Source: JAUXEH01 sp965533275
GTDB taxonomy: Bacteria; Acidobacteriota; Aminicenantia; Aminicenantales; Aminicenantaceae
Length of the DNA stretch: 64,000 bases
Assembly: GCA_965533275.1 (NCBI GenBank)
Contig: CBESWG010000011.1
Coordinates: 1-64,000, forward strand
Direction: 5' to 3'
How positions within the stretch are numbered: position 1 is the stretch's first letter; the number at the start of each line of letters is the position of its first letter. The notes beneath the pieces were generated by a model. The model ran no database searches. It saw nothing but the letters and a program-made list of their open reading frames with translations, and was not told where the DNA came from. A program made the position numbers and the translations under genes. This document shows, one piece after another, positions 33,110-41,267 of this stretch.

Positions 33110-34492
33110 TTAACCTCTCTCCCTGATGAGTTTTTGAACGATCACTTCCATCCGGATCCCCCGCGATCCCTTGACCAGTATCACGTCCTCTGATGCCAGG
33201 AGGGCGGGGAGGGCCTCGGCTGCCGCTGAGGAATCTGCGAAAACAAGGATCTGCTCAGGATCCATGCCCGCTGCCTCTGCCGCCTCTGCAGTATGTTGTC
33301 CCAGGGGACCCACCAGGATCAGCATGTCGAGCTCCAGGCTTGAGACCTGATTACCCGCTTGCCGGTGGAAGTCCGCCTCTGCCTTTCCCAGTTCCAGCAT
33401 GTCGCCCAGGACCGCGATCTTCCGTCCCCCCGGGAGCTCCGCCAGGGCCTGGAGTGCCTCCTCCAGGGCCGAGGGATTCGAGTTGTAGGAGTCGTCGATA
33501 AGGCGGATGTCCCGGTCCAGCCGGTAGGACTCGCCTCTCTTGTCAAAGGCCTTGAATTGCGCCGCGGTCTCCGTGATGTGGGCGAGTGGGATGCCCAAAA
33601 CCCAAGCCGTGGCGGCCGCACCCAGAAAATTGTACAGCTGGCCTCGGTTGAAGAAGGGCAGCGACGCGGCTCTGGTCTCTCCTCCCAGGGCGAGGTCGAA
33701 CGAGATCCCATCCCAGCCTCGGGACCTGATATTCAGGGCCCGGACCGTGCAGGCTTCGGACAGGCCAAAGAACACGGTCTCTCCTCCCCAGGCGCCGGCC
33801 ATCTCGGCAACCAACGGATCGTCGTGGTTGAGGACGGCCACACCCCCGGGAGTTGCCCCTTCCAGCAGCTCCTGTTTGGCGCGGGCAATGCCCCGGAGAT
33901 CGGAAAAAAACTCCAGATGCACCGGCCTCACATTGGTGATCAATGCGATGTCGGGAGGGACGATCCCGGTAAGGGCGGCGATCTCTCCCGGTGCGCTCAT
34001 GCCGTATTCCAGCACGGCCACATCATGGTGTGCCTCGAGCTGCAGGAGGGAGAGGGGCAGTCCCAGATGGTTGTTGAAGTTGCCTTCCGACTTGAGTATC
34101 CCGTAGGACCCGGTGAGGAGCTGAGCTGTGAATTCTTTGGTCGTGGTCTTTCCCACGCTGCCGGTTATGCCCACTACCCGAGGCCTCAGCGCGGAGACCA
34201 CGCTCCGGGCCAGTTTCTGCAGGGCCAGGAGCGTATCCGGGACCTGTACCAGAGCTGCCTCCAGCCCCAGGTCCCGCATTCCGTGGGAGATCACGGCACC
34301 GCAGGCGCCCTGCCGCAAGGCATCCGGCACGAACTCATGGCCGTCCCTCTCTGCCTGGATCGCGAAGAAGAGTTCGCCGGGCTGAGTCGTGCGGGAGTCG
34401 ATGTTGAAGCGGCGGAAGCGGAGATCCGGGGATCCCTGCAGGATCTTCCCTTCCATCTGTTCGCACAGTTCGCTGAGCGCCATTTCCACCAT
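33110..34492 (-). CDS. murF: UDP-MurNAc-tripeptide--D-Ala-D-Ala ligase MurF
   Basis: 460 residues. N-terminal substrate domain with FNIDSRTTQPGELFFAI, ATP loop GITGSVGKTTTKEFTAQ (about 108-124), LEYGMSAPGEIAALT, and the C-terminal DDSYNSNPSALEEAL and LGDMLELG. It adds D-Ala-D-Ala. No ddl gene is present in the window to supply the dipeptide. The start overlaps the murE stop by one base. Confidence 0.96.
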   Translation of the reverse strand: MVEMALSELCEQMEGKILQGSPDLRFRRFNIDSRTTQPGELFFAIQAERDGHEFVPDALRQGACGAVISHGMRDLGLEAALVQVPDTLLALQKLARSVVSALRPRVVGITGSVGKTTTKEFTAQLLTGSYGILKSEGNFNNHLGLPLSLLQLEAHHDVAVLEYGMSAPGEIAALTGIVPPDIALITNVRPVHLEFFSDLRGIARAKQELLEGATPGGVAVLNHDDPLVAEMAGAWGGETVFFGLSEACTVRALNIRSRGWDGISFDLALGGETRAASLPFFNRGQLYNFLGAAATAWVLGIPLAHITETAAQFKAFDKRGESYRLDRDIRLIDDSYNSNPSALEEALQALAELPGGRKIAVLGDMLELGKAEADFHRQAGNQVSSLELDMLILVGPLGQHTAEAAEAAGMDPEQILVFADSSAAAEALPALLASEDVILVKGSRGIRMEVIVQKLIRERG

Positions 34493-35955
34493 CAGCTCCC
34501 GTCCATCTCCTGTAGGAGTTCCCGCACGACCTCCACATCGTCGAAGTGGCTCACGCGGTCTCCGATGATCTGGTAATCCTCATGCCCCTTGCCGGCGATG
34601 AGGATGGTGTCACCCTCCTGCCCACGCTGCAGGGCCTTGCGGATTGCCGATCTCCGGTCGGGCTCGACCTCAAACGAGACCTCGCCGTTTTTGTGGATGC
34701 CTTCTTTGATATCCCGGATGATGGCCATAGGATCCTCCGAGCGGGGATTGTCGGAGGTGATGACGCTCCAGTCCGCCAGCGATCCGGCTGCCTCGCCCAT
34801 GCGGGCGCGCTTGCTGCGATCCCGGTCGCCGCCCGCCCCGAAGACCAGAATGACTCGGCCTCGAGCCAGGTCGCGCGCTGTCTCCAGGAGGTTGCGCAGT
34901 GCGTCGTCGGTGTGGGCGTAATCGACGAAGATGCTCAATCCCCGCCCGTTCTCGACCCTCTCGAACCGACCCGGTACCCCTTCCAGGGCCCGGATCCCCT
35001 TCTGTACGGCCGGTGCGGGGATGTTCAGGGTCAAGGCCGCGGCCACAGCGGCCAGGATGTTGTAGAGATTGGGTTTCCCAAGGAGTGGAGACTCCAGATC
35101 GAGCCGCCCTGCCGGGAACTTGACGCGCATACGGAGGCCGTCGTTGCGGAAGGTGTATGATTCGGCCCGCACCATGGCAGAGGGGGCCAGCCCATAGGTG
35201 ATACCGCCCATGGCGAGATGGGTCATGAGCTTCTTTCCCCACTCGTCATCGGTGTTCACCACGGCCATGCTGCGGCGCCCCAGCGAAAAGAGGCGCAGCT
35301 TGGCGCGGAAATAGTCATCCATGGTGCGGTGATAGTCGAGGTGATCACCACTGAGGTTGGTGAAGACCGCCACATCGAAGTCCACTCCTACCGGCCGTTT
35401 CAGGTCAAGAGCATGGGAGGAGACCTCCATCACGCAGTGGGAGGCTCCCTGTTCCACCAGAGTACGCATCATCCTCTGCAGATCCGGAGCCTCGGGGGTG
35501 GTGCGAGAGGCTGCCTCTTCCAGGCCGGGGCCGCGGTAGCGGATGGTGCCGAACAGGCCGGCGGAATGGCCGGCCGCGCGGAGGATGGATTCCAGGATGT
35601 ATGTGATGGTGGTCTTGCCCTTGGTCCCGGTGATGCCGACCACCTTGAGTTCCCGGGAGGGATGGCCGAAATAATTGGCTGAACACAAGGCAAGGGCCTC
35701 ACGCGCGTCCGCTGCCTGGATCCAGCTGCAGTCGACGGCTTCGGGTTTTTCGCGCTCGCTGAGCACGGCCGCGGCGCCTCTCGCCAGGGCATCGGGGATG
35801 AAATCGAAGCCGTCGGCCTTGACCCCCCTGAGGGCGGCGAAGAGCCCGTCGGGGACGACGGCTTGGGATGTATAGGTTATGTCTCGGATCTCCTTTTCCT
35901 CGTCGCCGAACAGCCGGATCGAGGGAACCTCCTCCAGCAGGTGCTTGAGCCTCAT
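34492..35955 (-). CDS. murE: MurE, UDP-MurNAc-dipeptide--meso-diaminopimelate ligase
   Basis: 487 residues. ATP loop GITGTKGKTTITYILESIL (about 105-123), EVSSHALDLKRP, and the C-terminal substrate motif VITSDNPRSEDP. DNPR is the meso-diaminopimelate specificity motif, so this organism probably makes DAP-type peptidoglycan. Four-base overlap with ftsI upstream. Confidence 0.97.
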   Translation of the reverse strand: MRLKHLLEEVPSIRLFGDEEKEIRDITYTSQAVVPDGLFAALRGVKADGFDFIPDALARGAAAVLSEREKPEAVDCSWIQAADAREALALCSANYFGHPSRELKVVGITGTKGKTTITYILESILRAAGHSAGLFGTIRYRGPGLEEAASRTTPEAPDLQRMMRTLVEQGASHCVMEVSSHALDLKRPVGVDFDVAVFTNLSGDHLDYHRTMDDYFRAKLRLFSLGRRSMAVVNTDDEWGKKLMTHLAMGGITYGLAPSAMVRAESYTFRNDGLRMRVKFPAGRLDLESPLLGKPNLYNILAAVAAALTLNIPAPAVQKGIRALEGVPGRFERVENGRGLSIFVDYAHTDDALRNLLETARDLARGRVILVFGAGGDRDRSKRARMGEAAGSLADWSVITSDNPRSEDPMAIIRDIKEGIHKNGEVSFEVEPDRRSAIRKALQRGQEGDTILIAGKGHEDYQIIGDRVSHFDDVEVVRELLQEMDGS

Positions 35956-37721
35956 CGGCCCGTCCCCCGGGAATCGGCTGTCAGCAGCGAGCGTTTCTGT
36001 AGGGGATCCTTGGGGATGCGCAGGTAGCGCAGCACCTGTTCCGCGATGTCACGGAACACGGGGGCGGCCACGTCCCCCCCGTAGTACCCCTCACGGGGAT
36101 CGTCGATCACCACGATCATGGAGATCACAGGGTTGTCGGCCGGGACAAAGCCCACGAAGGACCCGATGTGTTTATCATTCGAGTATCCAATTCCCGGGAT
36201 GTGTTTCTGGGCGGTGCCGGTCTTTCCGGCAGCCTGATAACCGAGGATCCCGGCCGGCACGCCGGTCCCCTGTTTCACCGTCTCCGTCATCAGCCAGCGG
36301 AGCTGGTCCGCGGTGTACTGGCTCAGGACCCTCTCGTAGGGAGAGGAACGTTCGGGCAGTGCCAGAGGATCTTCCGGGATGTCCTTCACGATGCGGAAGG
36401 GGATGTGCATCCCCCCGTTGGCCACGAGGTTGGCCATCTGCAGGACCTGGAGTGACGTGGCACCGAATCCATAGCCGATGGAACACCACGCGTGCTGATA
36501 CCTTCCCTCCCACTCATCTGGATGTTGTATAGAACCGTCTTCCTCACCGGGGAGGGCGATCCCGGTGCGCTGACTAAAACCCATCCTGATGAGCATGTCA
36601 TAGATGGCATGCCCCCCCACCTCGTCGGCGATAAAGGTCGTGCCCACGTTGGAGGAGTGGATGAACACCTGGTCAAGGGTCAATATCCCCAGTTTCTTGT
36701 GATCTGTGATGTTAGCACGTCCGAAGTAGCGTACTCCATCGCTGCAGTCGATGGTCTGTTCCATGCGAAAGCCGTCCGACTCGAGGGCCGCGGCAAAGGT
36801 GGCGATCTTCATGGTCGAGCCGTGCTCGAAGACGTCGCGGATGGCCCCGTTGCGGTCGGCCTGCTGTCGCTCCCAGTCGTTCCGGAGCTTCCGGTTGGGA
36901 TCGCAGGGGGGGTAGTTGACCATGGCCAGTATCTCCCCGGTCGCGGGATCAGAGATGATCAAGCTGGCCCGTTCGGCACGGGTCTCTGCAAACGCCTGTT
37001 TGAGCCTGCGCGAGGCGTGGTACTGGATGGTCTCGTCTATGGTCAGGTACAGGTCCTTGCCCGGCACCGGCGGCTCCAGGACCTGTACTCCGAAGCTGCG
37101 CTGGATCCCGTCCTGCAGGTCGAGGCTCTTACCTGGCTTTCCGCCGAGGACGGAATTGTAGCTCAGCTCTATACCGGCCTGCCCCCGGCCGTCCAGCCCG
37201 ATGCGGCCCAGGAGGTGGCCCGCCAGGGAGTTCTTGGGATAGACACGTTTGGGAGAATCCTCGAATTCGATGCCCGGGATGTTCGCCTCTGCCACGACTC
37301 GGGCCGCGTCCCAGGGGACCTGCTGTTTGACGCGGCTGAAGGGCTTTCCGTCCCGGACCCGGGTCCAGACATCTTCTTCCTCTGCGGGAGTGACCCTGTA
37401 GGCGGGCGGAAGCAGGGAGCGCAGCCTGTCCATGGCGGAACGGACGCTCTGCCGGGTGTCATCCTCCTGCGATCGATAGCCGATGTGCTTTGCCGGCGTG
37501 CTCCTGGCCAGCAGGAGCCCGTTGCGGTCGTAGATGGAGCCGCGTTTGGGGAGGATCTCGACGATGTCCTGGTTCTGGTTGAGCACGATCTCCTTGTGCT
37601 GGGCGTGTTCCAGCACCTGGAGCTGGACCAGGCGGAGTGTGATCAAGGCGAACCAGAGCAGACACAAAAATCCCAGGATGAGGGACCGCCTGCGTGTCCT
37701 GTCCCTGGCTTTCTGTTTCAT
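35952..37721 (-). CDS. ftsI: Division-specific class B penicillin-binding protein FtsI
   Basis: 589 residues. One N-terminal transmembrane helix (LILGFLCLLWFALITLRLVQ), a pedestal domain starting at LPKRGSIYDRNGLLLA, and a transpeptidase domain with SxxK (GSTMK), SxN (SSN in FIHSSNVGTTF) and KTG (AAGKTGTAQ) motifs. It crosslinks septal peptidoglycan. There is no PASTA tail. Four-base overlap with ftsL. Confidence 0.95.
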   Translation of the reverse strand: MKQKARDRTRRRSLILGFLCLLWFALITLRLVQLQVLEHAQHKEIVLNQNQDIVEILPKRGSIYDRNGLLLARSTPAKHIGYRSQEDDTRQSVRSAMDRLRSLLPPAYRVTPAEEEDVWTRVRDGKPFSRVKQQVPWDAARVVAEANIPGIEFEDSPKRVYPKNSLAGHLLGRIGLDGRGQAGIELSYNSVLGGKPGKSLDLQDGIQRSFGVQVLEPPVPGKDLYLTIDETIQYHASRRLKQAFAETRAERASLIISDPATGEILAMVNYPPCDPNRKLRNDWERQQADRNGAIRDVFEHGSTMKIATFAAALESDGFRMEQTIDCSDGVRYFGRANITDHKKLGILTLDQVFIHSSNVGTTFIADEVGGHAIYDMLIRMGFSQRTGIALPGEEDGSIQHPDEWEGRYQHAWCSIGYGFGATSLQVLQMANLVANGGMHIPFRIVKDIPEDPLALPERSSPYERVLSQYTADQLRWLMTETVKQGTGVPAGILGYQAAGKTGTAQKHIPGIGYSNDKHIGSFVGFVPADNPVISMIVVIDDPREGYYGGDVAAPVFRDIAEQVLRYLRIPKDPLQKRSLLTADSRGTGR

Positions 37722-38029
37722 GGTGTGTCGATCCTCGTGGACTTTTCATCCTGCGCCCTGATCTGTTCGTCCTTGACCCGGATGTATCCCAGCTTCTCCT
37801 TGGCGATCTTCTCAACCAATTCCGGGGAGAGCAGTGCTGCCCTCTGGGCCTCCAATGCGCTGATCTCCTCTGTCAACTGGTTCAGTTCCGAATCCAGCTC
37901 GAGGATCAGGTAGCCCAGGCGGATGGATTCGACCTGATGCCAGATGTAGAACATCAGGATCGTGACGACCACCACAGCGGCCAGAAGACCCAGGGCGATG
38001 TCACGAGCCTTGAACTTGTGCCTTACCAT
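37718..38029 (-). CDS. ftsL: Cell division protein FtsL
   Basis: 103 residues, bitopic. One transmembrane helix at about residues 11-29 (ALGLLAAVVVVTILMFYIW) is followed by a periplasmic coiled coil (LDSELNQLTEEISALEAQRA) and the typical KIAKEKLGYIRVKDEQI block. Identified from architecture and its place between rsmH and ftsI. Confidence 0.88.
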   Translation of the reverse strand: MVRHKFKARDIALGLLAAVVVVTILMFYIWHQVESIRLGYLILELDSELNQLTEEISALEAQRAALLSPELVEKIAKEKLGYIRVKDEQIRAQDEKSTRIDTP

Positions 38030-38938
38030 CTAGAGCCTCTCCGCGGCCCTCAGTTTTGCGGAGCGGGACCTAAAATTGGCCTCGACCTCGACTTCTGAGG
38101 CGGTGACGGGTTTTTTGGTCAAGATCTTGAGTTCTGGGGAGCACTCCTGCCCCCCCTTCTCCTCCAAAGCCAGCTCGGCAAAGGTATGTTTGACGATCCG
38201 GTCCTCCAGGGAGTGGAAGGAGATGACTACGATGCGGGCCCCGGGAGACAGGAGGGCCACGGTCTTCTTCAGGAGTACTTCGAGCTCCTGAAGCTCCTGG
38301 TTGACCTCGATGCGGAGGGCCTGGAATACCCTGGCCGCGGGATGGCTCTTGCCTTTCTGGGCCCTCCAGCGGCAGACCTCCTCCACGATCTGAAAGAGCT
38401 GTGTGGTGGATTCGATCTTACGGATCTTGCGCTTGGAGACGATGGCCCGGGCCAGCTTGCGGGACTGCCGCAGTTCGCCGTATTCGAAGAGGACCTGGGC
38501 CAGGTGCGGTTCCGAGTATTTTTCCAGGATGCGGGCCGCCGTGTTCTTGTTTCGCTGGTCCATGCGCATGTCCAGCGGCCCTTCCTGGTTGTAGCTGAAG
38601 CCCCGGTCCGGGTTGTCCAGTTGGAAGGACGAGATCCCCAGGTCCAGCAGCACTCCCCGGACCCGGGAAAAATCCACGTCCAGATCCGGGAGAAAACGGA
38701 AGTCGGAATGGAAGATTTGAGTCCGGTCGGCAAAGTCCCGGAGATTGGCTTCTGCTGCCTGCAGGGAGTGCTCATCGCGGTCCGTGCCGATGAGTTCCGC
38801 TCCGGGATTTTGCTGGAGCAGCGCGGAGGCGTGGCCGCCCAGTCCCAGCGTGCCGTCGATATAGATACCCTCTCTTTCGCAACTCAGGTACCGCAGGACC
38901 TCCTCAAGGAGGACTGGGATGTGGCCCTGCCGGATCAT
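38030..38938 (-). CDS. rsmH: 16S rRNA (cytosine1402-N4)-methyltransferase RsmH (MraW)
   Basis: 302 residues. It has the HIPVLLEEVLRYL start, the SAM-binding YIDGTLGLGGHASALLQ, LLDLGISSFQLDNPDRGFSY, and the C-terminal FHSLEDRIVKHTF. It methylates C1402 in the ribosomal P site. The start overlaps mraZ by four bases, and the stop abuts the ftsL start. Confidence 0.96.
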   Translation of the reverse strand: MIRQGHIPVLLEEVLRYLSCEREGIYIDGTLGLGGHASALLQQNPGAELIGTDRDEHSLQAAEANLRDFADRTQIFHSDFRFLPDLDVDFSRVRGVLLDLGISSFQLDNPDRGFSYNQEGPLDMRMDQRNKNTAARILEKYSEPHLAQVLFEYGELRQSRKLARAIVSKRKIRKIESTTQLFQIVEEVCRWRAQKGKSHPAARVFQALRIEVNQELQELEVLLKKTVALLSPGARIVVISFHSLEDRIVKHTFAELALEEKGGQECSPELKILTKKPVTASEVEVEANFRSRSAKLRAAERL

Positions 38939-39417
38939 TCCCGGTTACCTTTGGGTTGAAGTTCTGCTATGCGTTGAAAGTCCTCGTCTGAGAGCGGGTG
39001 CTCTTCTATGAGTTCATCGATCCTGGACCTGCACCACACCTCGAGATGATTGTTCATCCCGATGACCTCGACTTCCTCCTCCAGGCCGGCCCTCTCCTTC
39101 AGTGTCTGATTGATCAGGACGCGGCCCTTGGAGTCGATCTCGTAGTGTGTGCCCTTGAGATTAACCCGGCGCATGAAACTGCGGACTTCGGGCCTCAGGT
39201 GGAGCAGTCCTTCGTCCGTCAGTCCTGCGAGTTTTTCCCAAACGGGCAGGGGATAGATCTGTACAGCCTGGTCGGTTAAGGAGGTGATGAACACTTCCTT
39301 CCCGAACTGCTCTTCGATGGCGGCCCGGAATTTCTCCGGGATCTTGAAGCGGCCGCTTTTATCGAAGCGCGCTGAGTAGCTTCCGATCAGATAGTTTCCC
39401 AATTTGTCCCGTTTCAT
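38935..39417 (-). CDS. mraZ: Transcriptional regulator MraZ
   Basis: 160 residues with two SpoVT-AbrB-like domains: LIGSYSARFDKSGRFKIPEK (about 11-30) and IDSKGRVLINQTLKERAGL (about 95-113). MraZ binds its own promoter and regulates the dcw operon. It is first in the cluster, directly downstream of a good promoter at 39432-39461. Confidence 0.95.
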   Translation of the reverse strand: MKRDKLGNYLIGSYSARFDKSGRFKIPEKFRAAIEEQFGKEVFITSLTDQAVQIYPLPVWEKLAGLTDEGLLHLRPEVRSFMRRVNLKGTHYEIDSKGRVLINQTLKERAGLEEEVEVIGMNNHLEVWCRSRIDELIEEHPLSDEDFQRIAELQPKGNRE

Positions 39418-39431
39418 CCCATTCTTATAGG

Positions 39432-39461
39432 ATAATATATATGATACCCCTACCTTGTCAA
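39432..39461 (-). promoter_or_regulatory. Sigma-70 promoter of the dcw operon
   Basis: On the minus strand perfect TTGACA (39456-39461), 18-base spacer, TATTAT (39432-39437), placing the start of transcription within about 15 bases of the mraZ ATG. The expected MraZ-binding TGGG repeats with 5-base spacing are not obvious; only G-triplets in an AT-rich run at 39471-39486 are seen. Confidence 0.7.
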
Positions 39462-39522
39462 GAAAAAACCGGGTTTATTTTGGGTTTTTTCCCGCTTTTT
39501 TACGGGGGGAAACGGGGTGGGT

Positions 39523-39539
39523 GCGGCTGGGGCAGCCGC
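39523..39539. other. 7-bp GC hairpin between DUF2007 and mraZ
   Basis: GCGGCTG and CAGCCGC pair perfectly around GGG, 24 bases beyond the DUF2007 stop. No T-tract follows on the minus strand within ten bases, so a terminator role is uncertain; it may separate the Nudix-DUF2007 unit from the dcw promoter. Confidence 0.4.
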
Positions 39540-39562
39540 GGCGGGACAGAACGGGAGAGGAT

Positions 39563-39823
39563 CTAGGCTCCGCGCCTCTCTTCGATCAGCTGTTTGGCGG
39601 CCTCATAGTCCCTCTGAGTCACCATGATCCTGATCTTCCCCAGGCCGTCGGCAGAAAAGGCGTGCACTGACTGCACGACGAGTCCTTTCATGAGGCACGG
39701 GATGTTTTGGGAGGTAAGGAGGCCCTTGATCACTTCCGCCTCCACCGGCCCCTGGGCCGTGGCCACCTCCTTGAGTTCCAGGGCCATGGCCTCCTTCAGT
39801 TTTTTGGGATTCGAGTCATCCAT
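39563..39823 (-). CDS. DUF2007 domain protein
   Basis: 86 residues. The domain runs from VATAQGPVEAEVIKGLLTSQ to RIMVTQRDYEAAKQLIEERR, the whole length of a DUF2007 unit (PII-like ferredoxin fold, proposed signal transduction role, ligand unknown). The start overlaps the end of the Nudix gene by eight bases, so the two are probably co-translated. Confidence 0.75.
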   Translation of the reverse strand: MDDSNPKKLKEAMALELKEVATAQGPVEAEVIKGLLTSQNIPCLMKGLVVQSVHAFSADGLGKIRIMVTQRDYEAAKQLIEERRGA

Positions 39824-40232
39824 TTCTATGCTCCAGGTAGTCGTCTATGATCCTCCGGTGGTCGAAAGCCAGCGGCCGATCGATCCCTGTCGGATCGAGG
39901 ATCACCAGATCCTGGGCATCGTCCTGCGCTTTCGGTGTCCCCTCTGCGGTGGCCACATAGACTGTGGTTATGGTATGTTTGCGCGGATCCCTGCTGGGAT
40001 CGGAGTAGGTGTGCAGCTGGTATTTGAGAGTGATGTCCAGGGAGGTCTCTTCCTTGGCCTCCCGGACAGCCGCGTCCTCCAGGGATTCTCCGTAGTCGAC
40101 GAATCCGCCCGGCAGGGCCCAGCCAGGAGGAGGGAACTTCCGCTCGATCAGGACTATCCCGGGATTCCCGTCCGGTCCTTCCGTCTCGATGATGATGTCG
40201 ACGGTGGGGGAGGGATTCTTGTATTCAGGCAT
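39816..40232 (-). CDS. Nudix hydrolase
   Basis: 138 residues. The Nudix box GGFVDYGESLEDAAVREAKE followed by ETSLDI is complete and would bind Mg2+ to hydrolyse a nucleoside diphosphate linked to another moiety. The N-terminal PSPTVDIIIE and the PPGWALPGG lead-in resemble ADP-ribose pyrophosphatases, but the substrate is not certain. ATG 40232 (MPEYKNP) is preferred on family length; an alternative ATG at 40268 would add 12 residues. Confidence 0.85.
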   Translation of the reverse strand: MPEYKNPSPTVDIIIETEGPDGNPGIVLIERKFPPPGWALPGGFVDYGESLEDAAVREAKEETSLDITLKYQLHTYSDPSRDPRKHTITTVYVATAEGTPKAQDDAQDLVILDPTGIDRPLAFDHRRIIDDYLEHRNG

Positions 40233-40306
40233 GGATTGTCTCGTTTCCTCGTGTCCGGAGGTTCCCATTCTAAAGACAATCCCCCTAAAATGCAACTCGC
40301 GCGCGC

Positions 40307-40335
40307 TTGTCTCATTTGAGTACACATGCTATGAT
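40307..40335 (+). promoter_or_regulatory. Extended -10 promoter for the repeat lipoprotein gene
   Basis: TTGTCT (40307-40312), 17-base spacer, TATGAT (40330-40335), with the extended -10 TGC immediately before it. Transcription would begin near 40342, leaving a leader of about 90 bases that contains a stable stem-loop. Confidence 0.6.
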
Positions 40336-40337
40336 TT

Positions 40338-40373
40338 GGGGACAGGGCGAGGCGCCGAAAGGCGGCGGTCCCC
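40338..40373 (+). other. Structured 5' leader with GAAA tetraloop
   Basis: GGGGAC (40338-40343) pairs with GTCCCC (40368-40373), and inside it CGCC (40353-40356) pairs with GGCG (40361-40364) around a GAAA tetraloop. It sits at the very 5' end of the predicted mRNA, 60 bases before the start codon. It does not match a riboswitch class I know. Confidence 0.45.
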
Positions 40374-40433
40374 AGGCGAGAGAGATGGCATGAATCTTGC
40401 TTAAGTAATGGTATGAGAGAAAGGAGTGCTAGG

Positions 40434-41201
40434 ATGAAAAAACTTGCCATACTAATTCCGTTGCTGGTGCTCTTCGCCGGCTGCGCGGTCATCCACGAGC
40501 CCTTGACGGGCCCGAGCGTGGCTGTGGCGCCCGCCGATGCCTACTATTACGACTATTATCCTGCTGAGGGGTATTATTCCCCCTATTATCCCTCTGTGTA
40601 CGTCGGGCTGGGTTGGGGCTGGGGCCCTGCCTGGTTCTACGGGTGCTGGGACTGGTATTGGGGTTGCTGCGGCGGCTGGTGGGGGTATCCCTACTCCGGT
40701 TGGGGCTGGGGCTGGGGTGGCGGCTACTGGGGTGGCGGCTACTGGGGTGGCGGCTACTGGGGTGGCGGCTATCCTGTCTATCCCAGCTATGCGGAGCGCT
40801 ACTCTGTGACCAAGCAGTCCCTGGCCGGCAGGGATGTCGCAACCCGGCAGACCCGGGGATCGGGAACAACGAGCGAAACGTCGACCGGCCGTGTGCAGAG
40901 CGGCTCCAGCAGAGCCGGCACGACCGCACGCGCCATCCGGACGGACTCCCCTTCGAGGAGCTCGTCATCGCGCGTGAGGTCCAGCTCCGGGCGCACCGTC
41001 AGGACGACGTCAACGCGGCGTTCCAGCGGGGCCCGTGTCTCTTCGAGCGGACGCACCAGTTCTGCAGGTCGTTCTTCCGCCGGCCGATCTTCAGCGGGAC
41101 GCTCCAGTTCAGCGGGTCGTTCTTCCGCAGGTCGTTCATCTGCCGGGCGTTCTTCCAGCGCCGGACGGAGTTCGGGCGGTTCCCGAGTGAAAAAGAAATA
41201 G
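40434..41201 (+). CDS. Low-complexity lipoprotein with Gly-Trp-Tyr and Ser-Ala-Gly-Arg repeats
   Basis: 255 residues. Signal peptide with lipobox LFAGC (Cys at about residue 16). Residues 36-125 are extremely rich in Tyr, Trp and Gly, including three tandem copies of a 15-base unit (40722-40766) encoding GYWGG. Residues 140-255 are rich in Ser, Arg, Thr and Gly, with SSAGRSSAGRS repeats and a KKK end. No enzyme fold is visible. The basic tail could bind peptidoglycan, polysaccharide or nucleic acid; this is inference. AAGGAG lies eight bases before ATG 40434. It precedes a FecR/DUF6600 gene with similar Ser/Gly-rich ends. Confidence 0.75.
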   Translation: MKKLAILIPLLVLFAGCAVIHEPLTGPSVAVAPADAYYYDYYPAEGYYSPYYPSVYVGLGWGWGPAWFYGCWDWYWGCCGGWWGYPYSGWGWGWGGGYWGGGYWGGGYWGGGYPVYPSYAERYSVTKQSLAGRDVATRQTRGSGTTSETSTGRVQSGSSRAGTTARAIRTDSPSRSSSSRVRSSSGRTVRTTSTRRSSGARVSSSGRTSSAGRSSAGRSSAGRSSSAGRSSAGRSSAGRSSSAGRSSGGSRVKKK

Positions 41202-41267
41202 TCACCCAGTCTGTTCGTTTGGGTGTCTGAATAGTCAGTAGCCCCCAGAGGGCGTGAGGAGGGGATC

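Noticed and set aside
40338..40433. c-di-GMP or other known riboswitch
   Set aside because: The GNRA hairpin is suggestive, but the conserved joining sequences of c-di-GMP-I and other classes I know are absent.
40722..40766. Tandem 15-bp repeats as a CRISPR-like array
   Set aside because: They are in frame within a coding gene, have no spacers, and encode a GYWGG motif.
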